A stretch of 64,000 bases of DNA, taken from contig CAUJNA010003024.1 in the NCBI GenBank assembly GCA_963377175.1, positions 124,001 to 188,000 of the forward strand, read 5' to 3'. The translations under genes and the position numbers were made by a program. Positions 20,502 through 32,500 of this stretch are shown here, one piece after another (position 1 is the first letter of the stretch; the number at the start of each line of letters is the position of its first letter). The notes beneath the pieces are model-generated. The model had not been told where the DNA came from, did not search any database, and was given only the letters and a program-made list of their open reading frames with translations. This DNA comes from Effrenium voratum. Lineage: Eukaryota; Sar; Dinophyceae; Suessiales; Symbiodiniaceae.

Positions 20502-23500
20502 GTGTCGATGAAGGACCAGATGATTGCTGTCGAAGGTGGTCATCGTCAGGATGCGATCTTGGAGTTAGCCCAGGTCAAAGAAGAGAAACAAGAGGAACGG
20601 TGCACGATGGACGAGAAGTCGAAGGAGGCTGAGTACTGGAGATTGACAGCTAAGGGAATGTACGATGAGTACCTCGAGGAGATGCATGAGCTTCAGGGAC
20701 AACTGAAGGAAAGAGAGGCGACGCTCAAGCAAGAAGAGAGTTTTGTTCGCCAACTCGATGCTGACAACGAGGAACTACGTGCACACAAGAAGCTGGAGAC
20801 GCAGGAAGCCTCCAGCAGCAAAGATGGACATCGTGAACGAGCAGTAGTGAAACGCGCTGAGGGAGGAACCCAGGCTAATTCGAATAGGATAGACAAGAAG
20901 GTGGCTGGGTCAGTCCCGTCATCGTCTTCAAATCAAATCCCTAATTCGTCGCTGATGCCAGGTTCGATCCTCTTTCCGTCTTTCGGTGATCCAATGATCG
21001 ATGTACACCTATCCCAGATGCAAGGGGTTGTTGGGCATGTCCCACAATCCACTACTACGACTGGTGGTGGTGATGGAGGGGGAAACAACGGTACTACGCC
21101 CCCATTGGATTACGGTGGATTCCCGCCCAATGGGAATGGGCAGGGAGCGGGTCGACGTCAGTTGAGCCTCGCTGGTGGCGGAGGAGGACCTCCGGATGAT
21201 CCACCCGATGATGAGGATGAGGATGACGACGACGAAGGAGATGAGGAAGACGAGGAAGAAGAAGAGGAAGAAGACGATCGGACACGGAGGAGACGAAGGA
21301 GATCGAGAGATAACCGAGAGATCAAGAATGATCGACCGAGAATCTCGAGGAAAGAGGCCGAGAGAGTATCTATTCCGGCCTGGCCAAAGATCCATCAACT
21401 TGACACCTGGAAGATGCAACTGCTGATGAATGTTCTGAGCGCATGTGCAGATCCAGATACCGACGCATGGACGAAATGGCTGGAGCAGGCTCTTGGGTTG
21501 AACCCAGACCTGGATTTGCTTAGCGATTCAGGTGGCGACAGATTTGCTACGATAGATATTAAGATGGCCATGGGCATGCAGAACATGCTGAAACAAGCAC
21601 CTGACGAAGCCAAGGACGTATACCTCGATGCTACACGACACTCTGAACTACGACATCAACAAGGGGTGATCGTGAAGGGACGAGAGTTGGTGGCATTAGT
21701 TATGCAATCATTCAGAACTTCCGATAGAACGGATCTTGTCTACCACATCGAGCATTTATTCAACCTTGACTTTCCTGGCGACAAGAACTTGGTCATGTTC
21801 AGGAACAAATGGTATGATTTGCTGCTGAAGATGAGGAGCGAGGACAGACCCAGTAAGCTGGCTCTCAGAGACATCCTTTACAGGAAGATCAAAGGGAGCA
21901 AGAAGATGGAGTTCGGCCTCAATGCCTACCATAGACTACCGGACAAGCATCCTCAGAAGACGTATGAATTCTTATTGGCGTTGATCGACTATCAGATCAA
22001 GGCAGATCGGGAAGACCTGATGCTCGACATGAAGGAGAAATCGGTCAAGTCGATGATGAAGTCAGGCGGGAAGGATGCGGCTCCAGCAACTGGCAAACAG
22101 GAGAACCAGGGTGGCAAGGGCAGAAAGGGGAAACCCGGTGGACCTGATGCCGCTCCTGTGCTCCCAAAAGCCAAGGCAAAGGGCCACGCTGGCAAGAACG
22201 GCAAGTCCGACGGTGCCAGCGACAGAGGCAAGAGTCCGGGCGGAAGCAAGGATAACCCCTGCTGGTACCACTTCAAATCGGCGAAGGGGTGCGTGAAAGG
22301 AAATGAATGCACTTTTTCCCACAGCAAGAAGACGGAGCACAAGTTGGAGAGCATGTCCAAGGGGAAAGGAAAGGGCAAATCCAAGTCCAGATCATCGTCA
22401 CCAAAGAGAGATGATGGAGCATGCTTCGCGTTTCAGAAGGGGAAGTGCGATAGGGGAAGCGCTTGTAAGTACAGGCACGAGCTCATCAAGAACAATTCAG
22501 CTCCAGCAACGTCAAATGACAAGGCGCAAGCCAAGTCGAAGGCTGCCGCCAAAGCCGCAGCGCCTGCCATTGCGAGGAGGGCCATCGCAATGCCCGCGAT
22601 AGTCCTGAAGCAATCGGCTCCTGCAGGGAAGGTAAGCTTCAAGAAGGACGTTGATCATGTCGAACCGGACGAAGCCGAGACTGTCTACCACGAGCACGAT
22701 GACGACGCGATGAGCGAATCATCGAGATGGTCTGGCGAGTCCGAGATCCCCGAGAAAATGGTGTGGTTCAAGGAAGTGCTCGACGTCGACGAGAATGGGG
22801 AGATCACCTACCTCGAAGACGAGAGAAGGCAATGGGAACGAAAAGGAGAATGGTACGGTTATGAGGACAATGAGAATGAGCCTTATCAGTACGTGTACGT
22901 CGATGAGAAGAAGTTCAAAAGCAGTGATCATCGTGAATTATCAGCCTATCAAGTCCAACGATCATTGATACGTGCGAAGATACTGAGAGAAGTGGTGGAT
23001 GATGTATATAAGAAGCACTACTTCCCGGTGACCAAGGAGAGCAGCATAATGTTCGAGTATGATCGGAACAAGGACGAGATCAAGGAATCGGCTGTCGACT
23101 GGAAGAAACAGCATGGTATGCCGAAGAACGTTTTCGCCATGTCAACGTGCATCAGCAAACGGGTGAAATGGTTGATGGACACCGGATGTGGTCATGATCT
23201 CATCGGAAGAGCCAAGGCGAAGAGCCTGGGTGTCGACATCGTGAAAGATGACGACGAGATCGTGTTCCAGACCGCGAATGGTTCCACTTCCACATCTGAT
23301 GTGGCCAAGATAGTCGTGGACGAGTTGGACGAGACTGTCGAGCCGCATGTATTGGATGAGACACCCACGGTATTGTCAGTGGGGAGGAGATGCATGAAGA
23401 TGGGTTATGCATTTCACTGGATGCCTGGCAAACTACCTTTCATGGTTACGCCAAAGCAGGGATTCGTGCACTTGCAGGTCAAGGACGACATCCCGTACCT

Positions 23501-26500
23501 AGTGAGTGATGGTAAACTTCGGAGTAACAGGCATCGCCCTACGATAGACGACCTCAAGGAGCACTTTTCGGAAGTATTGGCGATGGTAACGAACGACGAG
23601 GCAGATCAGGGAGGTGACGATGAGAACGACGTCACACCCGCCGCTGTCGGTGAGTCCGCAGAGGCCGAGGGCGAACACCACGACGGGGCATTCGACTTCG
23701 GGCCACCCGGAGGAGCCGGTCCGGTACGTCCGCCTCCCGTGGCTGAGGAAATACCTGTAGATGTTGGGTCAGTCCCGCATCGACATGGTGATGCCGAAGC
23801 TCACGAGGAAGAGGTTGATGAAGATGATCCAGATGCCGGAATCGAAGTAGACGTGTACGAAGGATCATCAATAAAGAGGAAAGTGGGAGTCCTCAAGAAG
23901 GACGCCAATTCCATAGCTCATTTGCTTACACACAGATACCGAAATCCCTTCTGCGAATCATGCGTCAAGGCAAAGATGAGACACTTCAGATCGCGAACGG
24001 GAGCATTCAAAAGAGAAGTGAAGACGTTCGGTGACCTGGTGACGTTCGACTTTGTGACGGCATCAGGAGATCATGAAGTGGAAGGCAGGTATGCGCTCAT
24101 CATCCGGGACATATATACCGGAATTATCATGGCTTATCCCACCGCGAGAAGAGACACTGACTCAGTCGTCAGGGCTATCAAGCACTTCTGCGGGAGGAGG
24201 AAAATCAAGCAGGTATATTCGGATGACGGCCCGGAACTGATCAATGCGTGCGTGGAGCTGAAGCTGAACCACGACCTATCGCTGCCTGGACGGCCGCAGA
24301 ACAATTCCCTTGCTGAAAGAACAAATCAATTCATCATTGACCAGACTTCGGCTTGTCTAGTACATGCCGGTCTACCCACGTGTTATTGGGTGCAGGCCAT
24401 CACCACTCTGTGCCATCTCATGAACATCGAAGAGGTGAACGGATCGAGTGCATGGATGAGGCTGCATGGCGAGGAGTTCAAGGGCGAGAAGATACCTTTT
24501 GGTGCGCTAGTGGACTTCAAGCCGAGCGAAGCACGAGGGGGAAAGAGGGAGAAGTTCGAGCCGAGAGGGGAAACTGGTATATTTGCTGGATATGTGTTGA
24601 GCACCGGTATGCATTGGGCAAACAAGTATCGTGCTTGGGCACTTACTGCATTTGCGGGTGCAGAGCTGAACATCAAGAAGGCAAAGGTTCCACCTCGGTT
24701 GAGAATGCCACATCAGACGGAGAGGATGATCCTGAAATCTCCTCTGACATTCCCAATACAACAGAAGTACAAGGTTGCCAACGAGACTTTGGAAGGAATA
24801 GAGATGTCTATCGATGCAATCGGTCTGGATGCGCGTGACCGCCTGATCGAAGATGAGGACTACGAGCCTGAATTGCTGCAGAGTGACGAGAAGCGACTGC
24901 TTGACGATGAGGTCGATCAGATCGCTGGTCTACTGCTCGACGATGGCCCGGAGGTAATCGCCGGAGATCGGGGGGATCATGCAGGAGAAGAAGATGCTAG
25001 ACCGAGCTCTTCAAAAGGGAAGGGAGATGGACACCCTAAGGGCGATGAGAAGGTTGTAAAGTCCGACCTTCCACACGTGTCAGTTGGACTACCTGGGGAT
25101 GGCATCACGTACGTCAACGACGATGGCAAGGAGGTTAAAATCGACAAGGCCGGAAGACCGTATCCTGTCGGGAAGGATGGATTCAGGCTAATGAAGACAT
25201 CGAGACCTCCGGAGTTCACTCCTGAAGAATGGAAGATGATGAGTAAATATTACACCAAGGAAGAGAAGGCCGAGGTGAAGGGCGGTGGCAAAAGGAAAGA
25301 AGAAGATCCCAAGAGTAAAGAGTCTGAGATTTCCGCGCCGGCAGAGGCACGGACATTACAGATGCCCGGTGGTAAGAGAATTCGAGCGATGCTTCGGAAC
25401 CGCTGGGGTGGAGTAGAATGGCAGTACAATTGGGGATTGCGGAAGAACATATCAAAGATCAAGAACCCAATGGATGGGAAGCACTTGGCTGAGCTTGAAT
25501 GGGTCAGGATTGTTGTTAATCCTGTCGACGGGGTGGTTGTTCTCATGGATTCCAAACAGTCCCAAGACGTCATGAGACGAAACGTTCAGCTTGAGAAAGA
25601 ATTTGAGTGTCTGGTGGTAATTTATGCCTGGAAGTTCAAGTCTGAGGAGCGATCAAAGTCGACTCCAAACTGGACGAAGGCGGTTGCATCAGTCATGGAG
25701 AGTCATAAAGACGAAGCTGAGACAGCATCGGGGACGGATCCATCGGTCGACGAATCGACGGACCTCACCTGGTATGAATGGGAGGAGTCTGCTGAGATAG
25801 TTTCTGGAAAAGTGCCACTCGCAATGCCTGCGATAGGCGAAGACGGTGAAGCCAAGAAGTACCCATCGATGCCGTGCGTGACTTCTGAGCGAATACAGCA
25901 CAGAGAGAAAGCTGTGAAAGTTGTACGATTCTTCGACGCTTTAGTATCCAGGCCGGTAGGCCGGAAAGAGATGTTGACCAACCCTGATGCATTAGCATCA
26001 ATGAAGAAAGAGTGGTCGGGATTAATCGACCAGGGGGTCTTCGATCTTGGCGCGGTGCGTGAATATGACGCTGTAGCCAGAGAAGCAAAAGCGAAGGGGG
26101 AGGAAATACACATGGCTCGCGCACATGGCATTTGCGTTGAAAAGCACTCACAGTTGCCTGTTGGTGATCCTAAGAGGAAGTTCAAGGGTAGAGGCGTGTT
26201 GCTGGGGAACCAAGTGAAGAACCAAAGCTTTGAGGCTGCGATGTTTCAAGATTTGGGGAACTCCCCTGCTTCATTTGAAGCCTCGCGTTGGGCGGATTTT
26301 CTGGGTTGTCATGATGGCTGGGATGTGCAGATGGCCGACGCTGTTCAGGCGTATATACAGGCCACCTTGAGAGGCACGCCGTGTTGGATTGAATTGCCAC
26401 CGGAGGCCGTGCCAAGTGAATGCAAATGGGATAAGTACAGAAGACCAGTCGTCCCGTTGAGGAAGGCGCTGTACGGACACCCAGATGCGGGAACATTTTG

Positions 26501-29500
26501 GGAGCAGCACTGCGATGAGTCGGTGCGTGCCGTTGGTTTTGAGCCCATCGGCGAAGAATGGCCTTCAGTGTACATTCACGAAAAGCTCCAGCTTGTTCTG
26601 GTTGTGTATGTCGACGACTTCAAAATGGCAGGGCCGCAGAAGAACCTTGCCCAAGGGTGGAGCATGTTGCGTACACGTTTGAAGATTGAGCCCGAGACTG
26701 GACTTGACATGTACCTTGGTTGCAATCAAAGCAAGGGAAACGTCACTCTCGGGAACGGACACCGAGTAACAACGGTGACCTATGACATGGAACAGTTCCT
26801 ACGTTCCTGTGTCGACCGCTATCTTGAAGTGGCGGGCGACGTGAAGTTGAATAAGGTTGTCACCCCTGAGTTGCATGAAGAAACAAAGAATCACGTCTCA
26901 CGGAAGCCTGCCAGAGAGGGGCCGTCAGTCGTGTGCAATTGGTGTAACAATCTTGTGCCCACCGACGGTTCTGCCACAGTGCCGGACCAACGGGGAGGGA
27001 CTCCTGAGTTGGCCATGAAGGAGCCCGTGCGTGGACACCTTGCTCCGCATGCCGCTAGCGTACTGATGAAGTTGCTGTACGGTGCGCGGATTGCTCGCTT
27101 CGATTTGTTGCGGCAAGTGAATCGCCTAGCACGGAACGTGCATAGGTGGACTGACTCCGATGATCGGGGTTTGCATCACTTGATGTGCTATGTGCATCAT
27201 ACCAAACATTGGCGCATGGTCGGTTGGGTTGGAGACCCTATGGACGATGTGCACTTGGCCTTGTATGCGGACGCTGACTTTGCGGGATGCATTGACTCGC
27301 TGCGTTCCACCTCCGGTGGACACTTGAATATACAAGGGCCTAATACCCGGTTTCCGTTGTCTGGCAGCTCTAAAAGACAGGGTTGTGTGAGTCACTCCAC
27401 TCCCGAGGCCGAGATTGTTGCGGCCGACGTTGCCATGAGATCGATGGGTATGCCCGCTCTCAAGCTGGTAGAGCGGATTCTCAAGAAGTCACCGAACTTT
27501 GTGTTCTATGACGATAACAAGGCTATGATCGGTGTCGTGCGATCGGGGAGAAACCCCACGATGCGCCACCTTGAGAGAAGCCATGGTGTTAGCATTTCGT
27601 GGATGCATGAGATGTTCACACGTGATTACATGTACTTGGCGTATGAGGTCACCGACAGGATGGCGGCCGATATTTACACCAAGGCGTTCAATGATGGGCG
27701 CAAATGGAAACATGCATGTTTGCAGATTGGTCTACTTGACCCGAGCTTGCTGTCTGACCCGGATACCCTCAAGGCGCTCACACCCACGTGTGATCCCATA
27801 AAGGGGACCATGCAGACCGCTTCGGGGACAGTTGACGGAGTTCCAACATTTCCGTACACACACATACCGATCATGCCCCCGGACCTATGGTGGTCTGGAT
27901 TAACATCCAAAGAGGGATTGCATGAGCATGAAGGACATGATCCGGTTGTTGTTGCCAAGGGACCCAGATTGATGCGTGTAAAACCTCCACTCGCGGTTAT
28001 GACACCGTTTGGGAGCAAGTGGCTTCGTTCCACTTGGTTTCTGAAGAATGGGTCATGGCTCAAAGTTGAGGATAGAGTTGACCCGGGGCTACAATGTGTG
28101 CGAATTGATGGTTGGGTTGAACGCGCAGTTTGGCAGTTTCATCCCGTACCGGTCGCTGCACCGGCGCGGGAACGGTCTCCACGACCACGACCAATTCACG
28201 TCGGGTCCGGGGATGTTGACATGCAGTCCGTGCTGGCCGCATTTGTTGAAGAACTGTCGAACGAGCGCATAGAGTTGAAGTGTGTTAACGACCTTGCTTT
28301 GGAAACGTTGCTCCGATTGAAATTGCTCATGCGTTGTCTGCATATCAATCACGAGCAGCTTGTCCCTGGTCGTTGTTTTGTTCCGTATCGCATTGCGGTG
28401 AAGCACAAGCCACAGTTAGCGCCGGGTATTGAACTCGCGATGGTCAAACACGACGGTGGTGTGCTTCGCGCTCCTGTTCATGTCTCGCTTCCTGGTATGA
28501 GAACTCGCACAGTCGTCACTCTTTACAGTGTTGACTTGGCTCGGCCCATCGTGCTGATGGCATGTTCCGAACCACGTAACTGGTTCACTGCTCTTGCCCG
28601 CCATGACGGGCCGCAGGTTGTCACCATAACCCTGGTTGATGACTTACTGAGCGAGTACGGGGGGAGAATCGCCAGACATGTGCTTACCAAACCTTCCGAT
28701 TTGTTGTTCTTCGCCGGGCCTTGCACGGGGGGATCATCATGGGCACGCCTCAACAAGACTCGCGGAATTGACACCGCAGAGAAAATCGAGGCCAAACAAA
28801 GAGAATTTTGGAGATTATTTGAACGGTTCGTTGAAATTAAACGGCATGCCATGACAAAACGAGCTGCGATTTTGTTTGAGTTGCCTGGAAGTTGTGATTA
28901 TTGGAAAGATGAGAGACTGCATGAGGTTGTGCATGATGGGACTAGTCACGAGTTTGATGGGTGTCGCTATGGCTTGAAACAAAGATATGCAAAGAAACCC
29001 ATGCCAATCAAGAAACCATGGAGAGTTGTCTCATGGAACTTTGAACTTGGTGGCTCGTTGTCTAAGAAATGCAATGGAAACCATGAGCATGGACCTTGTG
29101 CTGGTCGTGAAACCAAAGAAACCCAGTTGTACACGTCTATAATTGTGGGTGTGATCCTTCGCCGTTTTCGTGCTCGAGCAAGGTGCCTCAAACCGGCACC
29201 GTTGAAACTCGCTCTTGCTTGCATTACGCGAAGGAGATCGCGGAAGCACCAAGCTACTGCGAGCGAAATCTGCACCACCCCAACTGCACAACCGAGGTGC
29301 TGGGCCAGTCCCGAACCTCTGGTGCATACGGGGAGCTGGGTCAGTCCCGAACCCCAAGCTTCAAGGAGGAGCTGGACGAGTTCGTCACTTCAATCTGAAG
29401 CTGGGATCGTATTGGGACAATTCCGTGGCTTCATTTGCTGCTGCTTATTTTGGGTTTTCCTGGTTCTGGAGAATATCATCAAGATGACTGCCAATCCGAC

Positions 29501-32500
29501 TGTCGTCAACACGAATGAGTTCTTCTGCGTGCCTGTTGGGAAATCTAGGCAAGCAGCAATCTTCTTGGGAAATTTGGTGAAGAACGCCATCGAGGATGGC
29601 AAGAGGATGCCCAAGAGGATGGAGGTGAGCAGCGACCTGGGTATGTGCGTGAAGTGGATCGAGGACATCGGCGTCCCCGCTATTTATGCATACTCAGCGT
29701 ACTATTCTGCCAAGGGCCGCGGGATGATGAAAGGTGAAGGGCAGTCTATGAGGGTTGCCTTAGAGTTCATCAGCAAAGTTTTCGGACAGCTTTCTGCCGA
29801 CGAATGTATGCTTGGATGGAGGGAATTCTGCAGCAAGGGAAAGAAGATCGTGTCGGCGCTGAACCAACTTTGCGGTGAGGCAACGATGCTGGCGAAGAAC
29901 CCCGAGTTGCTCAACGTAACCAAGTACTGCATGGAAGGGGCGGATATGTTGAGATCAATCGCGAACATCTGGGATCTCGCACTAGGCGTGGCCGAGGACA
30001 ACGATGAACGGTCGTTCAAAGCAGCATTCCACCAGAACACCCCGGTTGGGGAGGTGTACAAAGAATTCATCAACGACGAGTCATCTAGGGCATCGTCATC
30101 GAGAAGGTGGAGGAGCTCTGAGGAGTTCCAGACAACTGCAGAGTTTGAGAGGCACGACCGGAGAATCGCAAGATACAGAGATCGAAACTGGGGGAAAGTG
30201 TTCACGTTGAGCGTGATCAAGGCTCCCAAGATCGACTCCTACGGTCGTGGTTCCAAGGACGACTACCAGAAGAATTGGGACCTTGGGTTGGTCTACCAGA
30301 ATGAGCTGCAGGCATCGATGAAGAACCTCGCATATGCACTGAGGAGGGATGAGAATGCCAGCCAGAACAACCTATTGCGCTGGATGATCTGTGGGTCAAC
30401 CCCCAGTGACATCTCTGACGCGTGCATCGGAGCGGTCAATTCGCTCATGTGCGTCTCTTTCATCATGAGGAGATTGCAGCCATTGCTCGGTGAGAAGGAC
30501 TCCAAAGATCAGTCGTATACAGCTTATTTCCGTCCAGACAAAAGGGAGCTGAACGATCTCTACCGGGAGATTGAGTACGCCAGGGATTTCCTGTGGTGCA
30601 TCGATATGATCTATGAGTCGAAGCTGCCTGCGATGAACATCAACTCCATCAGTTTGGCACCGCACGCGGCTGACAGGGCCGCTGAGAACCAAGATCGGCG
30701 CAAGTGGGTAAGCTGGATGAAGGAGATCGAGAAGAAGGCCGAGAAGGACGTCATGATCGAATTCTTCCAGAATAAATACTGCACGATTCATGAAATCGAG
30801 AGGGAACTGGAGAAGTACCCCGAGGATTTCGTGGTTGGGGAAGAGCCGACATGGTGGGTGATGGGCTCATCGAAGACGGAGCCGCCACGGAAGACGGAGC
30901 GACAGCAGAAGTCGGCATCAAGCTCCGGGCAAAGGAGTCAAACCGCTGGTGGGTCAGTCCCCCAGCCGGGAGCTCCAAGTGGGGGGTCGCAAGCCAGCGA
31001 TGCTGTCAAGATCGACAACGAGATCATCGACTCCATTTTCCGAATGAACTCTGGCGGTGACGACGACAGATGGGTAATTATCAACCCAACTGCTGGACAC
31101 GATACCTACACTTCATTCGAAGGGGGTACCACTTTGGGCGGCGCGACTGTCAATGTGAAATTCAACATAGACAACAATACGGGGTACCCAATCATACAAA
31201 CTGTATTTGGGCCGTGTCTTGCAGAAGGCAAGAAGGCAACGTATTGGGAGTGTATGCTGAGATGCCTGACCTCTTCGCTATTGCACTTCGAGGAGAAGAC
31301 CAGCGCGGAGAAGATCATTCTTTCCTATGTTGGGAAGGGAAATGCGGCATGGCTACAGCTGTATGCTTTCTTGTGTGCCCAAACAGGATGCTTGATTACT
31401 GGACGCCTTCCGGGCGCCAAAGCCATCAACGCGTTGATTCAGGCGGAGAAGAACCCGGACAACGCACCTGGACAGTTGAACCGGATTATCAATAGGCAGA
31501 AGAGGAGCCCCATTGGCGAGGCGACGATTCGCGACATGATGATCCACAAGAAGAGCTTCTTGGTCCTGGATTGGCCCCTGAGGGCCGTCAACTCGAAAGG
31601 GAGCACGAAGACCTTCCAGATGATGGTCAACGAACAGGGATGGACAAACATCGAGGAGAGATCATACTATGGGTCGAGTGAGCAAGTCTCCTCACCCAAC
31701 GACACGTTGAATATCATCTCCCGATTGCAGAAGCTGGATAAGCTCATCGCTGAACGGCGGAGGCGAGACATGGATGACTCACCAATGTCGGTGCACATCT
31801 GGATGTCGCTATATGATTGGGTGTGCATGAGAGGATGCGGATGGCAGGTGACCGCCAACCCCATCATCGACTCCCTGCAGAAGGCGATATCTGACCTCGT
31901 CAACACATGCAAGGGCCTGGTCGTGGTGTGCGTGAATCGCGATGTTGCTTTCCATGGTGGAAGAGGGGACTTGGGGACGATCGCCAACAAGGTTAGCGAG
32001 ATCTGCAAGGCGGCAGGCGCGCTGGTGACCGAGAACGATCGCCTGTGGCGCGTGGTCCATGCGCTCACAGGAAAGAACTACAAGATCCCTGGGAGCTCGA
32101 ACTTGCAACACTTCCTCCTGAAGCGACTGCTGATTGAGAAATCCATCGATGCGGTCGCACCAAGCAACGCGTTTGTGTGTGAGCTGGAGGGGACGTGCAT
32201 AAACGAGCCCGACCTTCGATTCAACATCCCGAAGAACATGGAGGAATCGAAGGTGAAATTCGAGTACAAGCCGACCTTCACTGCACAGTCGAAGAGGAAG
32301 CAAGAGCAACAAGATGAAGGACACGGCGAGCAGGACGCTTTTGGGAAAGCCGATGCCGGTGATCAACGTCTTCGATGGTATACGGTCACGGAGCTCAGCA
32401 AGTTTATCTGCGAACTTTGCGCTAAAGAGATGCAGATGAGCAAGTCGAAGGTGCTCGGACCGAAGTCGAAGTACAATCCCTCTTCTTGCGTGAACTGTTG

